A program made the translations under genes and the position numbers. This document shows positions 31,997 through 39,073 of a stretch of 39,073 bases of DNA, in pieces. The notes under the pieces are model-generated. The model saw nothing but the letters and a program-made list of their open reading frames with translations. It did no database searches and was not told the origin of the DNA. Within the stretch, counting starts at the first letter, position 1, and every line of letters starts with the position of its first letter. Source of the DNA: Sutterella seckii (GTDB lineage Bacteria; Pseudomonadota; Gammaproteobacteria; Burkholderiales; Burkholderiaceae_F); the NCBI RefSeq assembly GCF_009183815.1, contig NZ_WEHX01000012.1:1-39073 (forward strand), given 5' to 3'.

Positions 31997-32030
31997 GACG
32001 ACGGCCTGTCGAAATCGGCAGGCCGTTGTC
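31997..32030 (-). other. 12-bp stem-loop between rpsO and pnp
   Basis: GACGACGGCCTG (31997-32008) pairs with CAGGCCGTTGTC (32019-32030), with one G-U pair, over a 10-nt loop. The T-run on the minus strand is poor. In E. coli a stem in this place is cut by RNase III and lets PNPase control its own messenger; this one could serve as terminator or processing site. Confidence 0.55.
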
Positions 32031-32048
32031 TTGAGAATCTCTTCGAGC

Positions 32049-32312
32049 TTACTTGCGCAGATTGAGCGTGTCGATCAGCTTGCGGTAGGCGTTAAGATCG
32101 GTGCGCTTCAGGTAGTCAAGGAGCTTGCGGCGGCGCGAAACCATGCGGAGCAGGCCGCGGCGGCTGTGATGATCCTTGGCGTGGACCTTGAAGTGATCCG
32201 TGAGGTGATTGATGCGGGCCGTAAGAAGGGCCACCTGGACCTCGGGAGAGCCAGTGTCGCCTTCGGCGCGCTGGAACTTGGCAACGATCTCAGACTTGGT
32301 CAGTTCAGACAT
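32049..32312 (-). CDS. rpsO: 30S ribosomal protein S15
   Basis: S15 binds the central domain of 16S rRNA early in assembly. The 87-aa product from the ATG at 32312 begins [31 protein letters not shown]. It contains [33 protein letters not shown], the rRNA-binding core, and ends NLRK. It is complete and of family length. Upstream in-frame codons to 32411 overlap the promoter and are not translated. pnp follows 266 bp later. Confidence 0.98.
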   Translation of the reverse strand: MSELTKSEIVAKFQRAEGDTGSPEVQVALLTARINHLTDHFKVHAKDHHSRRGLLRMVSRRRKLLDYLKRTDLNAYRKLIDTLNLRK

Positions 32313-32382
32313 GGATATTCCTGTCAAAGAGATGGTAAAACTTGCGGACACGAGCGTTGTGACTCGAGCCGTGAAAGCGGGC

Positions 32383-32411
32383 ATTTTATCTGCCTCACGG
32401 GCGCCATGCAA
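32383..32411 (-). promoter_or_regulatory. Sigma-70 promoter of rpsO-pnp
   Basis: On the minus strand TTGCAT (32411-32406) and TAAAAT (32388-32383) are spaced by exactly 17 bp. The start would be about 65 nt before the rpsO ATG. Confidence 0.7.
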
Positions 32412-32466
32412 GCAAAATGCATTGTTTTTTCATCATGACGCCCTGAGACGGAAATTTTGTTGAGTA

Positions 32467-33132
<666 letters not shown>

Positions 33133-33292
33133 GGTGTTTCTATAGAGACTGATCAGTGCCGGAGGTCCGCCGGCTGTGGGAAAAACGGATGAATCATCAT
33201 CCGGGCTCTGTTTGATTGAGTGAGCTGAAGCATGCCTGAGGAAAACATGCTCAGCTTCCGGCTTTGGTCCGGCCGCGGCATTCTATATGACG

Positions 33293-33361
33293 CCGGCATC
33301 GCGTTCGCGAAAAGAACGTCGATGCCGGGGAAATGCCTGTCTCAGGGACTTCCCCGACAGG
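33293..33361 (-). repeat. Two stem-loops between binding-protein and permease genes
   Basis: CCGGCATCGCGTTC (33293-33306) pairs with GAACG-T-CGATGCCGG (33314-33328), a 14-bp stem with one bulge. CCTGTC (33338-33343) and GACAGG (33356-33361) form a second, smaller stem. No T-run follows, so they look like mRNA processing or stability elements rather than full terminators. Confidence 0.55.
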
Positions 33362-33394
33362 TCTTGCTGGCGCGCGCGAGCGGCGTCCGAGGGA

Positions 33395-34147
33395 TTATTC
33401 CTGGAACCACTTGCTGTAGATCTTATCGACTTCACCCGAAGCCTTCAGATCTGCATAGGCCTTGTTGAGCTTCTCGAGGAGCTGGGTGTTCCCCTTCTTC
33501 ACGGCAAAGCCGAAGCTCTCAGCATCGGCGATGTAGGCCGGAATCGTGAGAACCTTCGCGGCGCGTTCCTGGTTCTTGAGGTAGTAGGCGAGCACCGGGC
33601 GGTCGAGCACGACGGCGTCGGAGTTGCCGGACATCAGATCCATGAAGGCTTCGCTCGTGGTATTGAAGCTAGAAACCTTGGCGCCCGGGATCGTCTTGGC
33701 CTTTTCAGCCCCCGTGGTGCCGATCTGAACGGCAAGGTTCGTGTTCTTCAGATCGTCGAAGGTCTTGTACTTCCCGACGTTCTTTTTCTGAATGAGCATC
33801 GAGAGGCCGGACGTGTAGTAGGGCGTCGTGAAGTCGACGCGCTTCTGGCGTTCGGGCGTGATGGAAACGCCCGCGGCGATTACGTCGATCGTGCCCGTCA
33901 TGACGGCCGGGACGAGGGCGTCAAAGCCCATATTGAGGATTTCGACGTCGTAGCCCGCCTTGTCGCCAACAGCGCGGATGAGATCCATGTCGAAGCCCGT
34001 GTATTCCTTCGTCTTCGTATCGAGGAATTCGAAGGGCGCAAAAGTGGGCTCAGTGCCGACGCGCAGCAGGTCGCGGGCTTCACCGATCGAAGCGGCAAGA
34101 CCGCAGGCAACTGCACAGGCGCAGACGACAAAATTCTTGAACTGCAT
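33395..34147 (-). CDS. Polar amino acid ABC transporter, periplasmic binding protein (GlnH-like)
   Basis: A 250-aa member of the SBP_bac_3 family. A signal peptide spans about residues 1-24, with cleavage after GEA. The mature part starts LLRVGTEPTFAPFEFLD, followed by GFDMDLIRAVG (the GxDxDL signature, about 50-60) and LVPAVMTGTIDVIAAGVSITPERQKRVDFTTPYY. The Arg of TPERQKRVDFT is the residue that binds the ligand carboxylate in this family. It ends LKASGEVDKIYSKWFQE, as in glutamine/arginine binding proteins. The exact amino acid cannot be read off. The permease gene follows after a structured 262-bp spacer; the promoter region upstream has two TATGATCC repeats. Confidence 0.92.
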   Translation of the reverse strand: MQFKNFVVCACAVACGLAASIGEARDLLRVGTEPTFAPFEFLDTKTKEYTGFDMDLIRAVGDKAGYDVEILNMGFDALVPAVMTGTIDVIAAGVSITPERQKRVDFTTPYYTSGLSMLIQKKNVGKYKTFDDLKNTNLAVQIGTTGAEKAKTIPGAKVSSFNTTSEAFMDLMSGNSDAVVLDRPVLAYYLKNQERAAKVLTIPAYIADAESFGFAVKKGNTQLLEKLNKAYADLKASGEVDKIYSKWFQE

Positions 34148-34375
34148 GACTGAATCTCCGGAAGTGGTTTCTCGTTCGTTTTCCGGATGCCCGTTGCTGG
34201 CGGATAAACCGGATCATATTTCCGGGGATCATAGCGGGCGGCCGGCTTCGGTCTGCGCGCAATGTCGTCTCTTCTTGTCCCAACCGGAATTACGATGGTT
34301 TTCCTTGAGGATTCATGCGATTAAAGCGCGAGAATGGCCGTGCTATTGGCGGATTTGGTCGACAAAAAGACGCAC

Positions 34376-35110
34376 TCAGGAAGCGGAGTCCGCAGGCGCC
34401 GCTTCTGCTGCTTCCCGGCGCCAGGCGGGAGTGCTTTTGGATTTCTTTTCGGCAATGTCGAGGATGCGGTTGTGTTCTGCCAGCTCCTCTGCATTGGCGC
34501 GGATGATGACGCAGTCCTCCTCCTTCGGCATCGGAGGGAGATTGTCGATGTCTTCATTCACGAGCGTGAGCGTGTCCTGCCCGCGGGTGAGGGAAATGTA
34601 GACCTCGGCAAGCAGCTCCGCGTCAAGGAGCGCCCCGTGGAGCGTGCGGTTGGAGTTGTCGATCTCGTAGTAGCGGCAGAGCGCGTCAAGGCTTACGGCG
34701 CGTCCGGGGAGAAGCTTCTTGGCGAGCTTGACCGTATCGATGACGTCGCAGTAGTCCTCGATCTGGCCCTTCCCGATGCGTTCGAGCTCCATATTGAGGA
34801 AGCCCGTATCGAATGCGGCATTGTGGATGACGAGCGTCGAATCCCGGACGAAGTCGAGGAACTCATCCGCAATTTCAGCGAATTTCGGCTTGTCGGCAAG
34901 AAATTCCGTCGTGATGCCGTGAATGGCGACGGCGTCCTCGGGCACCTCCCGCTCCGGATTGATGAAGATCTGAAGGTGGTTTTCCTTGGTGCTCTTCATG
35001 ACGCGGCCGTCAAGCGCCACGCAGCCGATTTCAATAATGCGGTCGCCGCCTTTGGCATTGAGGCCCGTGGTTTCGGTATCAAGCGTAATCAGACGATTTC
35101 TGGCGGCCAT
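34376..35110 (-). CDS. dnaQ: DNA polymerase III epsilon subunit (3'-5' proofreading exonuclease)
   Basis: DnaQ is the proofreader of the replicative polymerase. From the ATG at 35110 the product is 244 aa (MAARNRLITLDTETTGLN). A GTG at 35119 is in frame but lies inside the likely GGGTGA ribosome binding site. The DEDDh catalytic set is visible: Asp11 and Glu13 in LDTETTG, Asp in HNAAFDTGFLN, and His plus Asp in RTLHGALLDAELLAEVY. The C-terminal part after residue 180 is polar and Ala/Glu-rich, the region that binds the alpha subunit, though no obvious clamp motif is seen. It stands alone here, not next to rnhA as in some relatives. Confidence 0.96.
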   Translation of the reverse strand: MAARNRLITLDTETTGLNAKGGDRIIEIGCVALDGRVMKSTKENHLQIFINPEREVPEDAVAIHGITTEFLADKPKFAEIADEFLDFVRDSTLVIHNAAFDTGFLNMELERIGKGQIEDYCDVIDTVKLAKKLLPGRAVSLDALCRYYEIDNSNRTLHGALLDAELLAEVYISLTRGQDTLTLVNEDIDNLPPMPKEEDCVIIRANAEELAEHNRILDIAEKKSKSTPAWRREAAEAAPADSAS

Positions 35111-35194
35111 AAAGTTCACCCGTGGGAGAAAAGGAAGATCGGGAAGCGAGAAAAATTGTAGCCGCGCAGAACGTCAGTCTTCGTCGCACGGAAA

Positions 35195-35229
35195 ACAAAA
35201 AAGCCCGGCAGAACTTTCTGTCGGGCTTG
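35195..35229 (-). terminator. Rho-independent terminator after tRNA-Ser/tRNA-Gly
   Basis: AAGCCCG-CAGAA and TTCTG-CGGGCTT (35201-35228) form a 12-bp stem with one mismatch. A T6 run follows on the minus strand. Confidence 0.9.
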
Positions 35230-35241
35230 ACGTCTTTCGTC

Positions 35242-35316
35242 TGGAGCGGGCGAAGGGAGTCGAACCCTCGTCATCAGCTTGGGAAGCTGAGGTAATGGCC
35301 GTTATACGACGCCCGC
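35242..35316 (-). tRNA. tRNA-Gly (anticodon CCC)
   Basis: A 75-nt cloverleaf with encoded CCA. The acceptor arms are GCGGGCG/CGCCCGC with U73. The anticodon loop TTCCCAA on TCAGC/GCTGA gives CCC, reading GGG. It is 43 bp downstream of tRNA-Ser in the same transcript. Confidence 0.95.
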
Positions 35317-35359
35317 TTCGCGCGCCTTGATGAGACCAACTCATCAAGATAAGCAATTC

Positions 35360-35450
35360 TGGCGGAAGGAGAGGGATTCGAACCCTCGATACGGAATTTC
35401 CGTATGCCGCCTTTCCAGGGCGGTACAATCAACCACTCTGCCATCCTTCC
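35360..35450 (-). tRNA. tRNA-Ser (anticodon GGA)
   Basis: A 91-nt class II tRNA with a long variable arm (ATACGGAA/TTCCGTAT stem) and encoded CCA. The anticodon loop CTGGAAA on CCGCC/GGCGG gives GGA, reading UCC and UCU. G73 fits serine identity. Confidence 0.96.
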
Positions 35451-35641
35451 ATGAATGTCCTCAGACGCATTGATCCGGCCCGTGGTGATTGGGTATCGAA
35501 TCGCGAGGGCAGTGCCCTGAACTGAGGAAGCGGAATGTAGCATGTCCCTTTTTAATTTGTCAAGTTTTTTCCTGCAAACGGGCTGAATTTCTTCCTGCGG
35601 CGAAGAATCCGGGCTTTGTTTTCCATCGGCGATATCCTTTT

Positions 35642-36091
35642 ATGAGCTTGAAAATCTTTAATTTTCAGTGTGCAAACGGCCACGTTTTCGAGGCGTGGAT
35701 CCGCAGCGACCGCGCGGAAGATCTGCCCGAAGTTTGTCCTGCATGCGGCGACGGGACGCTTCGGAAGCTTCCGTCGGCAGCAAAGATACGGCCGGTGGAA
35801 GGAACGACGAGAAGCGATGTTGAAGAGGATCTCACGGTGAGAGACGCCCGGAAAGCACGCGAGCTCGGGGAGACACTGAGAGCGCAGGCGCTCGGCATTA
35901 TGCGCGAGGTCGCGAGAAAAGCCGAGGATGTCGGTGAAGCCTTCCCGGAAACCGTGCGGAATATGGAAAAAGGGAGTGTTCCCAAGAAGCTCGTGCGCGG
36001 CACCTGCACGCCGCTCGAAGCAGCGGACCTGCGCGCGGAGGGAATCGACGTCGTTGATCTGCCCGAAGAGGCGGTCGACACGCTCAATTAA
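35642..36091 (+). CDS. DUF1178 family protein
   Basis: A 149-aa soluble protein of unknown function, widespread in alpha- and betaproteobacteria. The N-terminus MSLKIFNFQCANGHVFEAWIRS and the following CPACG pair make a small zinc-ribbon-like Cys-His set (Cys10, His14, then CxxC around residues 37-40). The rest is charged and probably helical, ending EAADLRAEGIDVVDLPEE, a segment conserved in the family. I take the ATG at 35642; an open frame extends upstream to 35489 but covers AT-rich non-coding sequence. It is preceded by divergent tRNA genes and followed by an unrecognised gene in the same direction. Confidence 0.88.
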   Translation: MSLKIFNFQCANGHVFEAWIRSDRAEDLPEVCPACGDGTLRKLPSAAKIRPVEGTTRSDVEEDLTVRDARKARELGETLRAQALGIMREVARKAEDVGEAFPETVRNMEKGSVPKKLVRGTCTPLEAADLRAEGIDVVDLPEEAVDTLN

Positions 36092-36201
36092 GATTCGCCC
36101 CACTTTCCTGCCGCTAAAATCCTCCTGCCCGCCGGAGTGTGGAAAGATCCTTCATTTGAGCGGCCGGCGTGATGCTTTATTCAATCGAGCGACATTTTCT
36201 T

Positions 36202-36753
36202 ATGCAGCAGTTTCCTCCCGTCAATGAAGTCAGGCCTTACGGCGTTGTTGATCTCACCGATCAGAGCACGATGCTTCTGGTGCTTGAGGAGCTCGGCATC
36301 GCGCACCTGCAGGATGAATGGCTGAGGACGCATACCCCTGAAGCGCCGGATGCCGCACAGGCCGCTGAGCAGCATAAGGAGTTCTTTGAGGATCTCTGCG
36401 CCATTCTCGAAGGAAAGGCCGGTCCCGATCGGGTGGAGCCCAACGGCTGGGCAGGCGTGAGGCTTGCTGAGCACCTGAGAGCCGCCATGCCGGAGGTTCT
36501 TGCCCGGGCGCTTGCTGAAGCCGGAAAGGAAAGCGATCCTTCGCGCGCGTCGGATCACGATGTCGTCGCAGCGGCCCTCCAGGCTTTTGAAGCCTCGCTC
36601 TCGCGGCTTTCGCTACATCAGGAAAAAATCAAAACGGAAGGCGCTCAGGCAGATCCCGCTGAATACATTCAGCTCATGATCGGCTGGTCCGGAGTCTTCT
36701 CCGGAAAGGCAGAGTCGCTTAAGCTTTCCGACCTATATATGCCTTACCTGTAA
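36202..36753 (+). CDS. Hypothetical protein, unrecognised
   Basis: A 183-aa acidic, mainly helical, soluble protein without a signal peptide, membrane segment or motif I can name. It is rich in Ala, Glu and Leu. It has a hydrophobic patch YGVVDLTDQSTMLLVLEELGIAHLQDEWL (residues about 14-42) that may be a structured core. The C-terminal third ends IQLMIGWSGVFSGKAESLKLSDLYMPYL. Starts at 36172 or 36202 are both possible; neither has a strong ribosome binding site. It lies between the DUF1178 gene (110 bp upstream) and cstA (about 300 bp downstream). Codon use matches its neighbours, so recent transfer is not indicated. Confidence 0.65.
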   Translation: MQQFPPVNEVRPYGVVDLTDQSTMLLVLEELGIAHLQDEWLRTHTPEAPDAAQAAEQHKEFFEDLCAILEGKAGPDRVEPNGWAGVRLAEHLRAAMPEVLARALAEAGKESDPSRASDHDVVAAALQAFEASLSRLSLHQEKIKTEGAQADPAEYIQLMIGWSGVFSGKAESLKLSDLYMPYL

Positions 36754-37056
36754 GGAGGTACGGCTAGGCCTGAGGATTTGAGGGCAAATGCCTATTGCCG
36801 TGGCCTTGCATCAATAAAAAACGAATTCCTAACGGTCCGACATCTTCGCTTACAGTGCGGCTGATGGGTAAACTTCGGCTAGACGCTACGAAAAGTCTGC
36901 TTGTTTTCGATAAGAGCGAATACCTCTAGGGGATTACGATAATAATTACCTCTTTTGGCGAAGGCTGAGCGAGGCTCATTCCTCATCACTCACTCGAAAG
37001 CGACGGTTCTTTTCCCTCTGGCGTTGTCCCATCCACAACCAAAGGAAAAGATCGTT
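36754..37056 (+). other. Non-coding leader region of cstA
   Basis: About 300 bases without a convincing gene. The middle (36930-36955) is AT-rich (GATAATAATTACC) and could hold a promoter, but I see no good -35/-10 pair. A short stem GGCA-AAT-GCC lies near 36783-36793. No CRP-like TGTGA-N6-TCACA site is visible, although cstA is CRP-controlled in E. coli. The frame open from 36955 does not look coding before 37057. Confidence 0.45.
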
Positions 37057-38886
37057 ATGGAAACGCTGAACGGGGTGAATGCACTCACCATCGTATTCGC
37101 CGCTCTATGCATCTTTGCAATCGCATACCGCTTCTACGGCTTATGGATTGCTCAGAAGGTGCTCAACATCAATGCCGCCCGCGAAACCCCTGCCGTGCGC
37201 TTTGATGATGGCAAAGACTATGTGCCGACGAACAAGTACGTTCTCTTCGGCCACCACTTCGCCGCTATTGCTGCCGCCGGTCCCCTTCTCGGGCCCGTTC
37301 TTGCCGCGCAGTTCGGCTATCTCCCGGGCCTGCTCTGGATTCTGATCGGCTGTGTTCTCGCGGGCGGCGTGCACGACATGGTCGTGCTCTTCTGCTCGGT
37401 GCGTCACCGCGGCAATTCGCTCGCCTACATTGCGAGCCAGGAAATCGACTCCACGACGGGCCGAGTTGCTGCCTGGGCGGTGCTCGCGATTCTGATCCTC
37501 ACGCTTGCAGGTCTTTCGATTGCGGTCGTCAACGCGATGCACAACTCGCTCTGGTCGACCTACACCGTGGCGGCGACCATTCCGATCGCCATCCTGATGG
37601 GCCTCTACATGCAGGTCTGGCGCAAGGGCGACGTCTCGGGCGCCACGATCATGGGCGTCGTGCTCCTCTTCCTCTGCATTCTTTCGGGTCCGTGGGTTGC
37701 CTCGCACCCCGAATACTTCGGCTTCCTTGACATCGACAAGCCCGAGATGAGTCTTCTCATCCCGATCTACGGCTTCTTTGCCTCGGTCCTTCCGGTGTGG
37801 CTCCTGCTCCTGCCGCGCGACTATCTCTCGACCTTCCTTAAGATCGGCACGATCGGCGCGCTCGCGATCGGCATCGCCTTCGTGATGCCCAACTTCAACA
37901 TGCCGCCCCTCACGGAATTCATCCACGGCGGCGGCCCGATCATCGGCGGCCCGGTGATTCCGTTCCTCTTCATCACGATTGCCTGCGGCGCGCTTTCGGG
38001 CTTCCATGCCACGATCGGCACGGGCACGACCCCGAAGATGATCGGCAATGAAAAGGACGTCCTCTTCGTCGGCTACGGCGCCATGCTCATGGAAGGCTTC
38101 GTTGCCATCATGGCTCTCGTTGCCGCCTGCGTTCTCGTTCCTGCCGACTACTTCGCGATCAACGCTCCGGCCGACAAGTTCGCCAAGCTCGGCATGTCCG
38201 TCGTCGAACTCCCGCAGCTCGAGGCTGAAGTTCAGGAAAGCCTGATGGCCCGCCCGGGCGGCTCGGTGTCGCTCGCCGTCGGCATGGCTCACATCTTCTC
38301 GAAGATTCCGTTCATGGAAAGCCTGATGGCGTACTGGTATCACTTCGCCATCATGTTCGAGGCCGTCTTCATCCTGACTGCTGTTGACGCCGGCACCCGC
38401 GTGGGCCGCTTCTTCCTGCAGGAAATGATGGGCAAGGTCTGGCCGAAGTTCGGCGACAAGGAATGGTGGCCCGGCATTGTGATCACTTCGGCGATCTTCA
38501 CGGGTACCTGGGGCTATCTCGTCTGGTCGGGCGACATCGGTTCGATCTGGCCGCTCTTCGGCATCTGCAACCAGCTTCTCGCCTCCGTGACGCTCCTGAT
38601 CGGCACGACCGTCATCATGCGCATGAACAAGGTGAAGTACGCCTGGGTGACGGGTGCTCCCGGCATCCTGATGACCATCATCACGTTCTGGGCCGGTCTC
38701 TGGCTGATCTTCAATCAGTACCTGCCCAACGGCCAGATGCTGCTCGCATTCCTCTCCGCGCTCATCATGGTTCTGATGCTCTTCGTGATCATCGGCGTGC
38801 TGCGCCGCTGGGTGGCTCTGCTCAACATCCATACGACCGTCAAGGACTCGTACGGCGTTGAGGTGAAGACCATCGTTGAGGAATAA
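37057..38886 (+). CDS. cstA: CstA family carbon starvation protein (peptide/pyruvate transporter)
   Basis: A 609-aa inner-membrane protein with about 16 hydrophobic segments. CstA and BtsT of E. coli transport peptides and pyruvate when carbon is short. Conserved family blocks include AARETPAVRFDDGKDYVPTNKYVLFGHHFAAIAAAGPLLGPVLAAQFGYLPG (residues about 34-85) and FCSVRHRGNSLA. Also present are GALSGFHATIGTGTTPKMI and, near the C-terminus, LTAVDAGTRVGRFFLQE and WPLFGICNQLLASVTL. It is shorter than the roughly 700-aa E. coli proteins. The ATG at 37057 follows AAAGGAAAA. It ends with hairpins, a strong terminator and then a group II intron. Confidence 0.95.
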   Translation: METLNGVNALTIVFAALCIFAIAYRFYGLWIAQKVLNINAARETPAVRFDDGKDYVPTNKYVLFGHHFAAIAAAGPLLGPVLAAQFGYLPGLLWILIGCVLAGGVHDMVVLFCSVRHRGNSLAYIASQEIDSTTGRVAAWAVLAILILTLAGLSIAVVNAMHNSLWSTYTVAATIPIAILMGLYMQVWRKGDVSGATIMGVVLLFLCILSGPWVASHPEYFGFLDIDKPEMSLLIPIYGFFASVLPVWLLLLPRDYLSTFLKIGTIGALAIGIAFVMPNFNMPPLTEFIHGGGPIIGGPVIPFLFITIACGALSGFHATIGTGTTPKMIGNEKDVLFVGYGAMLMEGFVAIMALVAACVLVPADYFAINAPADKFAKLGMSVVELPQLEAEVQESLMARPGGSVSLAVGMAHIFSKIPFMESLMAYWYHFAIMFEAVFILTAVDAGTRVGRFFLQEMMGKVWPKFGDKEWWPGIVITSAIFTGTWGYLVWSGDIGSIWPLFGICNQLLASVTLLIGTTVIMRMNKVKYAWVTGAPGILMTIITFWAGLWLIFNQYLPNGQMLLAFLSALIMVLMLFVIIGVLRRWVALLNIHTTVKDSYGVEVKTIVEE

Positions 38887-38887
38887 C

Positions 38888-38928
38888 CTCATGACGCATG
38901 AGCCCGGGAAGCGCCGCTTTCCGGGTCT
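38888..38928 (+). other. Two hairpins in the cstA 3' region
   Basis: CTCATG-ACG-CATGAG (38888-38902) and CCCGGGAAGC/GCTTTCCGGG (about 38904-38927) are strong stem-loops between the cstA stop and its terminator. They may protect the messenger from 3' exonucleases. Confidence 0.45.
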
Positions 38929-38939
38929 CTGAAGCTACG

Positions 38940-38980
38940 AAGCGCTCTCCGGGCTCAATCCCGCGGGAGCGCTTTTTTTC
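38940..38980 (+). terminator. Rho-independent terminator of cstA
   Basis: AGCGCTC (38941-38947) pairs with GAGCGCT (38967-38973) and is followed by T7 and C. The group II intron begins on the very next base. Confidence 0.9.
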
Positions 38981-39073
38981 GTGTGCCCGGCATGGGCGAT
39001 TTCTATAGGGTGAAAGTCCCGATGAGCAGGAGGTAGTGCCAAGCTCACAGCCAGAGGCAAGGGTGTCCGTCGT
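38981..39073 (+). mobile_element. Group II intron, 5' end only (window edge)
   Basis: The sequence starts with GTGTG, the group II 5' consensus GUGYG. The GCCC-GGCAT-GGGC stem, CTATAGGGTGAAAGTCCC and later GGCAAGGGTGTCCGTCG follow, segments I recognise from domain I of bacterial group II introns that carry a reverse transcriptase/maturase. The rest of the ribozyme and any maturase gene lie beyond the window. The 5' exon is the T-run of the cstA terminator, the preferred kind of site for class C (group IIC) introns. The class is inferred from position, not structure. Confidence 0.75.

Overview
The window is a GC-rich (roughly 60% by eye) bacterial chromosome segment with almost gap-free core genes. 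Gene order and protein character point to a betaproteobacterium of the Burkholderiales, most likely the Sutterella/Parasutterella group. The evidence is the leuS-lptE-holA-proA order, rpsO-pnp with tpiA-secG-tRNA-Leu, an imuA-imuB pair, etfB-etfA and the rpsP-rimM-trmD-rplS operon. The family placement is inference; no rRNA is present.

Layout. 1-6900, minus strand: imuA-imuB (mutasome accessory proteins), queH (queuosine synthesis), an AEC-family permease, a DUF401 membrane protein, gltX, then two identical tRNA-Glu(CUC) genes separated by a terminator. 6940-9320: a 35-bp palindrome and a long spacer, then plus-strand yggS-proC-yqaA. 9350-11315: etfB-etfA with a structured leader and terminator. 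11332-13540: a molybdate-type ABC transporter (ATPase, binding protein, permease) behind a promoter carrying a ModE-like palindrome. 13565-16130: rpsP-rimM-trmD-rplS, with an unexplained 148-bp element closed by 12-bp inverted repeats between rpsP and rimM. 16342-17560: a glycerol-dehydrogenase-like Fe-ADH preceded by a sigma-54-like promoter. 17579-24806, minus: an RlmL-like rRNA methyltransferase, proA, holA, lptE, leuS. 25010-27612, plus: uvrD and tRNA-Arg(CCU). 27800-32411, minus: rpsO-pnp, tpiA-secG and a tandemly duplicated tRNA-Leu(GAG)/tRNA-Gln(CUG) pair. 32467-35450, minus: a polar amino acid ABC permease and binding protein without ATPase, dnaQ, tRNA-Gly(CCC) and tRNA-Ser(GGA). 35642-38980, plus: a DUF1178 protein, an unrecognised protein and cstA. 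The window ends inside the 5' part of a group II intron that starts directly after the cstA terminator.

How the genes fit together. Translation dominates: two aminoacyl-tRNA synthetases, nine tRNA genes, four ribosomal proteins, and rRNA/tRNA maturation genes. DNA replication and repair are represented by holA, dnaQ, uvrD and imuAB, proline synthesis by proA and proC (proB is not here), and energy metabolism by EtfAB, TpiA, a Fe-ADH and the CstA peptide/pyruvate-type carrier. No CRISPR array, prophage or defence island was seen. The less ordinary material is in the non-coding elements (imuA palindrome, rpsP-rimM element, ModE-like and sigma-54-like sites), the tRNA duplications, and the group II intron at the right edge.
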